This document shows positions 54,904 to 63,147 of a stretch of 64,000 nt of DNA, in pieces. Below the pieces are notes generated by a model. That model was not told the DNA's origin. It saw nothing but the letters and a program-made list of their open reading frames with translations, and made no database searches. The stretch comes from Helcococcus ovis (GTDB taxonomy: Bacteria > Bacillota > Clostridia > Tissierellales > Peptoniphilaceae). Both the position numbers and the translations under genes were made by a program. Position 1 is the first letter of the stretch, and every line of letters begins with the position of its first letter. The DNA is taken from NCBI RefSeq assembly GCF_004524775.2, contig NZ_CP119081.1, forward strand, positions 558,001 to 622,000, given 5' to 3'.

Positions 54904-55250
54904 TGGTGGAGATAGCGAGATTCGAACTCGCGTCCGAAGTACCTTCCGAAAAACTTTCTACATGTTTAGTTGATTTTAAAACTTTCCAAATAGATTATGA
55001 ACCAACAAAATAATCTAAATAGTAGCTTCATAGTACACTATTTTGTTCAAAGCTTTACAAAATAGGTTGCCCGAAAAATATGATACTAATTGAAAGTCTC
55101 GGGAAACGATCAATTAGCATATGCTGCAATTAAGCAGCAAAAGCGAAGTTATTATCTTCTGCGTTTAAATTTAATTTGCTATTTTTAGGAAGTATGCCCT
55201 TCCACATGCTTATCTTTGTTCCGATACCCCGTCGAAACCTGAGTATCCCC
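54904..55250 (-). ncRNA. ssrA: Transfer-messenger RNA (tmRNA)
   Basis: Rescues stalled ribosomes and tags incomplete proteins. On the minus strand it begins GGGGATACTCAGGTTTCGAC, a conserved tmRNA start, and ends GGTTCGAATCTCGCTATCTCC followed by ACCA, forming the tRNA-like acceptor. The tag frame ends LNAEDNNFAFAA before a tandem-free TAA, so the degradation tag ends in FAFAA rather than the common LALAA. Length is 347 bases. Confidence 0.95.
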
Positions 55251-55342
55251 ATATATCTATATTATAAAAAATAAGAGAACTAAAGTCAAACATGATGTTT
55301 TACAAATTAATAAATTGATGTAAAATAAAAAAGAGGTGACAA

Positions 55343-56011
55343 ATGATTGATTTTAATATAAAAAAACAAACATCAGAAAGTTTTAGATTAGGAGCATTGC
55401 TAGCTTTTTCTGGTGGCTTTCAAGATGCGTATACATATAATTTAAGAGGAAAAGTGTTTGCGAATGCACAAACCGGTAATATTGTATTAATGAGTCAAAA
55501 TATATTTACGGGAAATTTTTCTAAAATATTTTGTTATTTATTTCCTTTAATATTATTTGCTCTAGGTGTTTATGTTTCTGAGAATTTAAGGAATAAATAT
55601 AGGAATAATACTAAAATACACTGGAGACAAATAGTAGTTTTATTTGAAATAATAATATTGACAGTTGTTGCATTTATACCAGAAGAATTAAATTTGATAG
55701 CAAATGGAATGGTTTCTTTTTCTTGTGCAATGCAGGTACAAGCATTTAGAAAAATACATGGAATAGGATATGCTACTACAATGTGTATTGGAAATATTAG
55801 AAGTGCTATGGAAAATTTTACAATTTTTCATAATAGAAGAAACAATAAAAATTTAATAATATTCTTTTATTATACAGGTATCATTATTTTATTTGCATTT
55901 GGTGCGGGACTTAGCGGTTATTTATCCGGTGTATTAGGATTAAAAACTATATTGATTTCTTCTTTAATTTTATTAGTTGTTTATATTTTAATGTTTAGGG
56001 AAGAAATATAG
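55343..56011 (+). CDS. DUF1275 (YoaK-like) membrane protein
   Basis: About six helices with the family marks LAFSGGFQDAYTYNLRGKVF, ANAQTGNIVLM and later YATTMCIGNIRSAMENF. The function of this family is not established; some suggest transport. Length (222) is normal. It is followed directly by the barnase gene. Confidence 0.88.
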   Translation: MIDFNIKKQTSESFRLGALLAFSGGFQDAYTYNLRGKVFANAQTGNIVLMSQNIFTGNFSKIFCYLFPLILFALGVYVSENLRNKYRNNTKIHWRQIVVLFEIIILTVVAFIPEELNLIANGMVSFSCAMQVQAFRKIHGIGYATTMCIGNIRSAMENFTIFHNRRNNKNLIIFFYYTGIIILFAFGAGLSGYLSGVLGLKTILISSLILLVVYILMFREEI

Positions 56012-56027
56012 AGTGAAAGAGGTTTAT

Positions 56028-56498
56028 ATGAAAAAGGATAGAGTTTTAAAAGGTGTTTTAATATTATTATCAATAGTATTTTTGTTTTGTATTAAGGCGT
56101 TTTTATTTAATAATAGTAGGATTTTAGATAGACAAAATAATGTTAGTGGTGTTAAACTGAATGAAAATAAAGCTTATTATTCTAAAAATGATGTTGCATT
56201 GTACTTGCATACATTTAAGCGATTGCCTAAGAATTATTTAACTAAAAATGAAGCGAAAAAACTTGGATGGGATTCATCAAAAGGTAATTTATGGAAGGTA
56301 ACAGATAAAGGCGTAATTGGCGGTGATGTATTTTCTAATAGAGAAGGTAAACTTCCGAAGAAAGATAAATATTTTGAAGCTGATGTTAACTACAAGGGTG
56401 GCAAAAGGGGAGCTGCAAGGTTAGTTTTTACAAAAGATGGAAAAGTAATTTATTATACAGGAGATCATTATAAAAATTTTGAGGTGTTATATGAGTAA
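56028..56498 (+). CDS. Secreted barnase-type guanyl-specific ribonuclease
   Basis: An N-terminal signal anchor (about 8-28) precedes a barnase/RNase N1 domain. The catalytic Glu is in KYFEADVNYKGGKRG. The Arg is 14 residues on (AARLVF), as in barnase (Glu73/Arg87). The His is in GDHYKNFEVLY, 30 residues after the Glu (29 in barnase). It cleaves single-stranded RNA after guanosine. I chose ATG 56028 behind AAAGAGG. It overlaps the barstar-fusion gene by eight bases, so toxin and inhibitor are translated together. Confidence 0.93.
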   Translation: MKKDRVLKGVLILLSIVFLFCIKAFLFNNSRILDRQNNVSGVKLNENKAYYSKNDVALYLHTFKRLPKNYLTKNEAKKLGWDSSKGNLWKVTDKGVIGGDVFSNREGKLPKKDKYFEADVNYKGGKRGAARLVFTKDGKVIYYTGDHYKNFEVLYE

Positions 56499-57330
56499 TG
56501 TAGTATTAAATGGTAAGGATTTTTTAGATAAAGAAAAGTTTCATGATATTATGAAAAATAGCTTTAAGTTACCGGGTTATTATGCAAGAAATTTAGATTC
56601 ATTATGGGATTTATTATCTGAAAAAAATTCTCTAAGCATATTGATAATGAATGCTGATATGATTCAAGTAAATCTTGGAGAATATGGTAAAAGTGTAATG
56701 AAATTATTTGATGATTTAAATCAATTGGAAGGCTTTAAGGTTGATTATATTTTTTCGGGATGTTTTAAGGATGATTTGAATTTTTCAAAAAAAGATGTTA
56801 TAAAAAGCAAAGGAAATTATACAATTAAAAATTTAGAAAAATTAAAACCAAATATAGATGATTCTGTATTTATTGCAGAAGGAGCGAGAATAATAGGTAA
56901 TGTAGAAGTTGGAAAAGATTCTTCAATTTGGTATAATGCGACTTTAAGAGCGGATTACGGAAAAATTAAAATAGGAAAAAATTCTAACATACAAGATAAT
57001 GCGGTTATACATTTGTCTCATGATTCAGATACAATTATTGGTGATAATGTTACTGTTGGACATTCAGCAATTATTCATGGGGCTAAAATTGAAAATGATG
57101 TTTTAGTAGGGATGGGAGCTATAGTTTTAGATAATTGTGTTATTGGTGAAAATAGCATAATTGGAGCTGGGGCTTTAGTTACAAAAAATAAAGAATTTCC
57201 ACCAAAGTCATTGATTATTGGATCTCCTGCAAAATTTGTAAGAGAATTAAGCGATGATGAAATTTATTCAATCAGACAAAATGCTTTGGAATATATTCAA
57301 AACGCAAAAAAACATAAAAATAATTTATAA
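56491..57330 (+). CDS. Barstar domain fused to gamma-class carbonic anhydrase-like protein
   Basis: Residues 1 to about 95 are barstar-like, the inhibitor of barnase: FHDIMKNSFKLPGYYARNLD then SLWDLLSE, with the two aspartates that plug the RNase active site. From about residue 115 the protein becomes a left-handed beta-helix of the gamma-carbonic anhydrase/PaaY type (SVFIAEGARIIGNVEVG, then SSIWYNATLRADYG). Metal-binding histidines are present at 174, 191 and 196 (NAVIHLS and GHSAIIHG). The joint lies where a free-standing carbonic anhydrase would begin. I chose ATG 56491 behind GAGGTG. I know of no such fusion. Confidence 0.88.
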   Translation: MSNVVLNGKDFLDKEKFHDIMKNSFKLPGYYARNLDSLWDLLSEKNSLSILIMNADMIQVNLGEYGKSVMKLFDDLNQLEGFKVDYIFSGCFKDDLNFSKKDVIKSKGNYTIKNLEKLKPNIDDSVFIAEGARIIGNVEVGKDSSIWYNATLRADYGKIKIGKNSNIQDNAVIHLSHDSDTIIGDNVTVGHSAIIHGAKIENDVLVGMGAIVLDNCVIGENSIIGAGALVTKNKEFPPKSLIIGSPAKFVRELSDDEIYSIRQNALEYIQNAKKHKNNL

Positions 57331-57384
57331 TCTTACTAAAAAGTGGTATAATATATAAAACTAAATTAAAATAAGGAGGATAAA

Positions 57385-57648
57385 ATGAATACTTCAGATT
57401 TAACAGTATCAATCTTAGAAGGATTGGGTGGAATAGAAAATATACAATCGATGTCTAATTGTAAAACTAGAATTAGAGTAGAAGTAAATGATATCGAAAA
57501 AGTGAATCAAGCAGATTTAAAATTAATTTATGGAATTATTGGGGTTGTACCATTTGGTTCTCAAATTCAGATTATTTTAGGACAAAAAACAGAAGAAATT
57601 GCGGAAGTATTTTTCAATAAATTGAAGATTAAAAATGGAAATAAATAA
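57385..57648 (+). CDS. Orphan PTS EIIB domain (glucose family)
   Basis: A stand-alone 87-residue EIIB domain. The phospho-acceptor cysteine is in MSNCKTRIRVEV, as in glucose-type PTS, and GIIGVVPFGSQIQIILG matches the domain end. No EIIC or EIIA is nearby, so it either serves a distant permease or has a regulatory role. It is preceded by AAGGAGG and a TATAAT-like sequence (57346-57351). Confidence 0.88.
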   Translation: MNTSDLTVSILEGLGGIENIQSMSNCKTRIRVEVNDIEKVNQADLKLIYGIIGVVPFGSQIQIILGQKTEEIAEVFFNKLKIKNGNK

Positions 57649-57897
57649 AAATAGATATAAGTTCAGTGAAGAGTACTCTTTTCGATTTGTTTTTTATAAC
57701 CGGATTCTGGGGACGAATCAGCATATAAAGAAGTAGTTACCTGCTCTTTTTGTAAGTTTGGCATTATTGCATGGCTCTCTGGATAAATTTATGAAGATGG
57801 AGAACGTGTAAAAGACAAGTCAAAGTAAGAGATTAGCTTGGCTAATTAAATATTAATAGTTTTTATGACACTTACATAACAGTAGGTGTCTTTTTTA
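57649..57897 (+). terminator. Decayed region ending in a terminator
   Basis: About 200 bases carry a broken frame (ESAYKEVVTCSFCKFGIIAW, a stop, IYEDGERVKDKSK) that looks coding but has no start. A stem GACACTTAC (57867-57875) with GTAGGTGTC (57882-57890) and a T-run closes it. No intact gene is present. Confidence 0.5.
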
Positions 57898-57926
57898 TGC
57901 CTATTTTTAGGAAATAAGGTGATTAA

Positions 57927-58025
57927 GTGACAAATAGAATAAAGGGGATTACTTTTGAGGTTAAATGTTTATTTAAGATGTTTTCTAATGCACAGGGAAA
58001 CGAAAATATTATGAATAAAGCTTAG
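57927..58025 (+). pseudogene. Fragment resembling the start of a phage tail tape-measure protein
   Basis: GTG 57927 behind AAGGTGATTAA reads VTNRIKGITFEVKCLFKMFS and stops after 32 codons. The beginning (NRIKGITFEV) is like that of phage tail tape-measure proteins. It could be a prophage scrap or chance; evidence is thin. The gap to 58161 holds a small hairpin (CCAGAG with CTCTGG) and nothing else. Confidence 0.25.
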
Positions 58026-58161
58026 CAGTGATTTTTCTAAGAAAAAAATTTAGGACAAAAAATCCAGAGACAAATATTTCTAAATGCCTCTGGTATAAAG
58101 TCCAACTTTTTGGAGCAATCTCATTTTTGTGTCTTGGAGTTTTTAACTTATATCTAATTTT

Positions 58162-58662
58162 TTATTTTTTTAAGATTTTTTTTGTTCCGCCAACTACTTC
58201 TATAAATTTTTCTTTTTTAGTAAGTAGCATGTAAACTGGAACTGAAATTATTGTCATTATTATAAATTCTGATGCCATAACTTGTAAAGTCATAACCTCA
58301 AATGAACCAAAACCAGCTAAAAAGGATAATTCATAACCAATTATAAATGCGAAAATTGTTGGCCATAATGATGCAACAATGATATTTTTTGATTTAGTTA
58401 TAAAAAATAGAGATATAGCTGTGTGTAATGTTCCGAAAATTAAATCTATAGATCCTAATGTAGACCAGAAATTTGAAATAAATACCCCTAATGTAACTCC
58501 GATAGCATTTATTGGATTTAAGAATGCTAATAAATTTAGTATTTCAGAGTATCTAAACTGTATTGGGCCATAAGAAAAATCACTTATACTTATAGTAAGT
58601 ACTACATAAATCGCAGCTATTATAGCTTGTCTTGACATTTCTTCCAATGTTAATTTCTTCAT
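58162..58662 (-). CDS. queT: QueT-family transporter, probable queuosine-precursor uptake (ECF S component)
   Basis: A 166-residue membrane protein with about five or six helices, matching the QueT family (YVVLTISISDFSYGPIQFRY then SEILNLLAFLNPINAIGVTLG). It would be the S subunit of an ECF transporter for preQ1 or preQ0. The call is supported by a preQ1 riboswitch in the leader. The start codon (58660-58662) has AAGGAGG just upstream, which is also part of the riboswitch. Confidence 0.88.
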   Translation of the reverse strand: MKKLTLEEMSRQAIIAAIYVVLTISISDFSYGPIQFRYSEILNLLAFLNPINAIGVTLGVFISNFWSTLGSIDLIFGTLHTAISLFFITKSKNIIVASLWPTIFAFIIGYELSFLAGFGSFEVMTLQVMASEFIIMTIISVPVYMLLTKKEKFIEVVGGTKKILKK

Positions 58663-58666
58663 TTTT

Positions 58667-58706
58667 CCTCCTTGATTTTTATAGTGGGTGCCAAGTAAAC
58701 ACTATG
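58667..58706 (-). promoter_or_regulatory. preQ1-I riboswitch overlapping the queT ribosome-binding site
   Basis: On the minus strand the sequence reads ATAGTG, then TTTACTTGGCACC, then CACTAT, AAAAAT and CAAGGAGG. ATAGTG and CACTAT form P1. CTTG in the loop pairs with CAAG in the A-rich tail, making the H-type pseudoknot of preQ1-I riboswitches. CAAGGAGG contains the ribosome-binding site of queT, so ligand binding would block translation. Confidence 0.85.
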
Positions 58707-58846
58707 TATTATAAAAATACCAATTAAGTATATAACATTATTAGAGGTATTTCAAATATTTTGATAATATTATGTATAAATTTAATGAAAACATTCACAT
58801 TTATTGATATAATAAGTAGTAAATAATAATATTTCGGAGGATTAAA

Positions 58847-59791
58847 GTGAAAAAATTTGTTGTAGGTATTGATATAGGTGGTAGAAGTATGAAATTTGGT
58901 TTATTTACTACTGAAGGAGAATTAATCAATAAATCAAATATACCAACTAATCCAGAAAATAATGGAAAAGAAATTTTACCTGATTTAGTAGAACATTTAG
59001 AAAAAATAATAGAAAAATATGAATTAAATAAAGATAATTTACAAGGAATTGGTATTGGAATTCCCGGACCGATTTTAAATAAAAAAGTAGTAAAAACAGC
59101 TGTAAATTTAGGGTGGGAAAATAATACAAATGTTGCAGATTATATCGAAGAAAAATTAGGATATAAAGTACTGGTTGAAAATGATGCTAATGTTGCAGCA
59201 CTTGGTGAATTATGGAAAGGTTCGGCTGAAGGATATAAAAATGTTGTAATGGTTACACTTGGTACAGGTGTAGGTGGAGGTATAGTTGTTGATGGTAATA
59301 TTATATCCGGTAGAACCGGCTCAGGTGGAGAAATTGGTCATATGCCGTTTTTAGAACAACCTTTATCAAGAACATGTGGTTGTGGTGGAAATAGATGCTT
59401 AGAGCAAGTTACATCTGCAACAGGAATAGAATATTTAGCACAAGATTATTTATTTGAACATGATGAAAAATCAATTTTAAGAGATTTTGATTATGTTGGA
59501 GCAAAAGAAATTTTTGATGCTGCAAAAGATGGTGATAAGGGTGCAGAAGAAATTATGAAACAATATAATGATCATTTGGGAAGAGGATTGGCGATTATTG
59601 CAGCAATAGTTGACCCTGATGTGTTTGTAATTGGCGGTGGAGTTTCTAATGCGGGTAAGTTTTTAATTGATGGGATTCAACAATCATTTAAGCAATATGC
59701 ATTTTCAGTTCTAAAAGATGTTAAATTTGAATTAGCAACATTAGGTAATGATGCTGGAATGTTTGGGGCTGCAAAATTAATTTTAAGTTAA
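58847..59791 (+). CDS. glcK: ROK-family glucokinase
   Basis: Phosphorylates glucose with ATP. The N-terminal phosphate motif VGIDIGGRSMKFG, the sugar-binding ENDANVAALGE, the ATP-site VTLGTGVGGGIVV and the ROK zinc motif CGCGGNRCLEQ are all present. Length (314) is normal. The start is GTG at 58847 behind GGAGG. addB follows after 13 bases and may share the transcript. Confidence 0.92.
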   Translation: MKKFVVGIDIGGRSMKFGLFTTEGELINKSNIPTNPENNGKEILPDLVEHLEKIIEKYELNKDNLQGIGIGIPGPILNKKVVKTAVNLGWENNTNVADYIEEKLGYKVLVENDANVAALGELWKGSAEGYKNVVMVTLGTGVGGGIVVDGNIISGRTGSGGEIGHMPFLEQPLSRTCGCGGNRCLEQVTSATGIEYLAQDYLFEHDEKSILRDFDYVGAKEIFDAAKDGDKGAEEIMKQYNDHLGRGLAIIAAIVDPDVFVIGGGVSNAGKFLIDGIQQSFKQYAFSVLKDVKFELATLGNDAGMFGAAKLILS

Positions 59792-59804
59792 ATAGGAGAT
59801 GAAA

Positions 59805-62800
59805 TTGAAAGTATTATTGTCTAGATATATAAATGATAGTAAAAAATATTTATATAATTTAATAGAACAAAAATTAATAGAAGGTAAAACTATATATATT
59901 GTTGTTCCGGAGCAATTCACATTAGGAACAGAGTTAGAAGCTTATCAGACGCTTAATATAGATTCAACATTAAATTTAAGGATTAAAAGTTTTAAGACAA
60001 TAATAAATGAAATTCTACATTTAAATGGAGGCAGAACGCTTAATTTCTTAAGTGATTCTGCTAAATTTTTAATTATTCAGTCCATTTTATTAGAAGTAAA
60101 GGATGAATTAAGAATATTTCAAAAAAATATTTATAATAAAGATTTTATTGAATTATTGTTAGGATTTATGGAACAGATTATTTCCAATAAAATTAATATT
60201 TATGATCTTAAAAATATTTTAGAATCCGATCAAATTCAAAATGAATTAAAACAAAAATTAGAGGATATTTTCCTTATTTTTGAAAAATTTCAAAAGTACA
60301 AATTGTATTCAAATTATCATTCAATAGATAGAACAGATGTCGCAATTAATAGTATAGAAAACATTGAAAAGTATAAAAATATATCATTTTTCTTTTATAA
60401 ATTTAATGATATGTCAAAACAAGAAATAGAAATAGTATCAAAAATTGATAAAATATCAGAATTTACATTAATAAATATCACAATAGATGATAGACTGTTG
60501 AATAACAGAAAAGAAAATGTTGAAGATTATGAAGTATTTGATATTTCAATGAAGTTTTTAAATTCATTAAATAAAAAAGAGTTTAACAATAAAATAGAGT
60601 ATATTAAACCCGATGAAAAAAAATTCTATACAAAAAATGAATTGTTTTTAGATAAATTATTTTCATATAATTTATATTCAGTAAATCAAATTACAAATAA
60701 ATTAGATAATATCTACCTAACAAGGACAAATAATACTAATCAAGAAATTGAAAGTTTAGCTTTAAATATAAAAAAAGATATAATAAATGAAAAATATAAA
60801 TATTCAGATATAGCAATTATTGTAACAAATAGAGGGGAATATTTTGAAAAGATAAAAAAAGTATTTCAAATAAATGAAATACCATATTTTATAGATGAAT
60901 CGATAAACCTACTTAGAAATCCGATGATAAAATATATTAAATCTATGATAAATATGTTAAATACAAATTTAAGTACGGCTTCCATTTCTCAATTTCTTAA
61001 AGCTTCATTTTTACAAGATTTAGATAATGAAATAAATATTTTTATATCATTTATTTCACGTAGAAAAATATTTGGGAAAATGATTTTTGAGGATAAATAT
61101 TTTAATGTTAGTGAAAATTCGAAATTTTATGTTGAAGAGGATCTTGAAAATCTTAATAAAATTTTAATGATTAGAAAAGTGTTATTAAATATAATTGGAG
61201 AAATATATGAAAATAGCATTATTTATAGAATAAGAAAAAAGAATGATTTTAAATATTTTACAAATGAAATTTATAAGATATTTTTTAATGAAACTCTAAT
61301 TAATTCATATAATAAATATGAACAAAATCTAAATGAAGATGAAAAAGACGAAAACAAATTGATATGGGATAATTTTGTTTTGTTACTAGACGATATTTAT
61401 AAATTAATATCAGAAAAAGAAATTGAATTTGAAAAATTTTCAGATATTTTAACATCTGCAATTGATAATTTTAAGATAGGAATCATTCCTCCTAGCCAAG
61501 ATCAAATAATAATTGGAGATATAAAAAGATCAAGATTTAATTCTGTTAAAAAAATATATATAGTTGGAATGTCAAATTTATATTATCCAATACTTAATAA
61601 TGATATAGATATTTTTTTAGATGATGAAAAACAAATTTTAATAAATAGTGGAATAGATTTAAATAATACATCTGAAAATATTAATTCAAATGATTTATTA
61701 TCTTTTTATGAACTTTTGTATACTTCATCAGAAAAACTACATTTTAGTTATAGTTTAGTTAATTCATCAAATGAATCTATGAATAAAGCATCAATTTTAG
61801 ATTGGGTTATAGCTATGATGTGTTCTGAAAATTACAATAAGGATGAACTAAAATATAATGATGTTATATATTCTAAAACACTTATAAATAAATATCTTCC
61901 ATTAAAATTGTTAGATATAAAAAATAAAGTTTATATTTCAAATGATGAAACCATATTTATAAAAAAATTATTAGAGAAAATTTCTAAATATGAGGGATAT
62001 CAAAATGTGAAAAATGCTATACAATTATTAAGAAAAGATAAAACTAGAAAAAATATTAGTAGAGAAGTTGCTGGAAAAATATATAACTTAAATAAATTTA
62101 GTATAAGTCAATTAGAATCATTTAATGCCAATCCTTATGAACACTTTATAAAATACGGGATTAAACCAAGAGAATTTAATACATATGATATATCTAAATT
62201 AGACACAGGGAATTTCATGCATGAATATATGAAATATTCAATCGAAAATTTATATCATAAAAAAGGCATTGAAAATGATGTGATATTTAATAAAGCATTA
62301 GACATCACCTTTGATGGTTATAAAAAAGAAGACTATAAAAATAAATATTTTATAAATCAACTTATGAGGCATTCTAAATCATATTTAGATATAATAAGTG
62401 AACAAATAGATTTTTCTTCTATATCTAAGATTTTTTTAGAAGAAAGATATGGAAATAATGCTGTATTTCCAGCTATAAAAATTAAATTAGATGATGGTAA
62501 AATTGTAAATATAGAAGGTAAAATAGATAGGGTTGATGAGTATGATTACAATGGTTTCAAGTATTTTAGAGTTATTGATTATAAGACGGGCAATAAAACC
62601 TTTGATATAGCTAAAATTTATCATGGAATTGACTTGCAATTAATGCTTTATCTTGAAGCGACGGTAAATAGTGATAAAAATGGAAAAGCTATAGGTGCGT
62701 TTTATCAAAAATTAAATAATGAAATTAGTTATGAAATAATGAAAAATAATGAAGATGAAAGTAAAATGTTTAAGGATTTTAAGCTTGAGGGTATAATAAA

Positions 62801-63146
62801 TAACAATCAAAATTTGTTTAAGATATTGGATTGTGAAACTGATGTAACAAGAGTAAACAATTCTAAGATATTTAAGTTTGATGGTAGGGCATATGCTTTG
62901 GAAAAGAAGGATAATGCTGTGAATGATGAATTCTTTAAAAATATGTTTGATCATAATAAGAGAAATATTAAACAAACGGTTGAAAAAATAAAAAATGGTG
63001 ATATTTCATTAAGACCTTATAAAATGAATAATTTTAGTCCATATGATTATTCAAAACTAAAAACTATTTCTAAAGATGAAGATTTGAGATATGAATATTT
63101 AGATAACATTGATTGGAAATTTGTAAAAGAAAAATTAGGAGATTAG
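59805..63146 (+). CDS. addB: ATP-dependent helicase/nuclease subunit B (AddB), lacking Fe-S cysteines
   Basis: Works with AddA in double-strand-break processing. The long helicase-like region is degenerate, as usual for AddB. The C-terminal RecB-family nuclease is present (FRVIDYKTGNK, HGIDLQLMLYLEA). AddB of Bacillus holds a [4Fe-4S] cluster with one Cys in a QLExFxxCP motif and three in a C-terminal CxYCx5C-type motif. Here these read QLESFNANP and FSPYDYSKLKTIS, so all four are missing. I favour TTG 59805, six bases after AGGAG; ATG 59799 touches that site. Confidence 0.9.
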   Translation: MKVLLSRYINDSKKYLYNLIEQKLIEGKTIYIVVPEQFTLGTELEAYQTLNIDSTLNLRIKSFKTIINEILHLNGGRTLNFLSDSAKFLIIQSILLEVKDELRIFQKNIYNKDFIELLLGFMEQIISNKINIYDLKNILESDQIQNELKQKLEDIFLIFEKFQKYKLYSNYHSIDRTDVAINSIENIEKYKNISFFFYKFNDMSKQEIEIVSKIDKISEFTLINITIDDRLLNNRKENVEDYEVFDISMKFLNSLNKKEFNNKIEYIKPDEKKFYTKNELFLDKLFSYNLYSVNQITNKLDNIYLTRTNNTNQEIESLALNIKKDIINEKYKYSDIAIIVTNRGEYFEKIKKVFQINEIPYFIDESINLLRNPMIKYIKSMINMLNTNLSTASISQFLKASFLQDLDNEINIFISFISRRKIFGKMIFEDKYFNVSENSKFYVEEDLENLNKILMIRKVLLNIIGEIYENSIIYRIRKKNDFKYFTNEIYKIFFNETLINSYNKYEQNLNEDEKDENKLIWDNFVLLLDDIYKLISEKEIEFEKFSDILTSAIDNFKIGIIPPSQDQIIIGDIKRSRFNSVKKIYIVGMSNLYYPILNNDIDIFLDDEKQILINSGIDLNNTSENINSNDLLSFYELLYTSSEKLHFSYSLVNSSNESMNKASILDWVIAMMCSENYNKDELKYNDVIYSKTLINKYLPLKLLDIKNKVYISNDETIFIKKLLEKISKYEGYQNVKNAIQLLRKDKTRKNISREVAGKIYNLNKFSISQLESFNANPYEHFIKYGIKPREFNTYDISKLDTGNFMHEYMKYSIENLYHKKGIENDVIFNKALDITFDGYKKEDYKNKYFINQLMRHSKSYLDIISEQIDFSSISKIFLEERYGNNAVFPAIKIKLDDGKIVNIEGKIDRVDEYDYNGFKYFRVIDYKTGNKTFDIAKIYHGIDLQLMLYLEATVNSDKNGKAIGAFYQKLNNEISYEIMKNNEDESKMFKDFKLEGIINNNQNLFKILDCETDVTRVNNSKIFKFDGRAYALEKKDNAVNDEFFKNMFDHNKRNIKQTVEKIKNGDISLRPYKMNNFSPYDYSKLKTISKDEDLRYEYLDNIDWKFVKEKLGD

Positions 63147-63147
63147 C

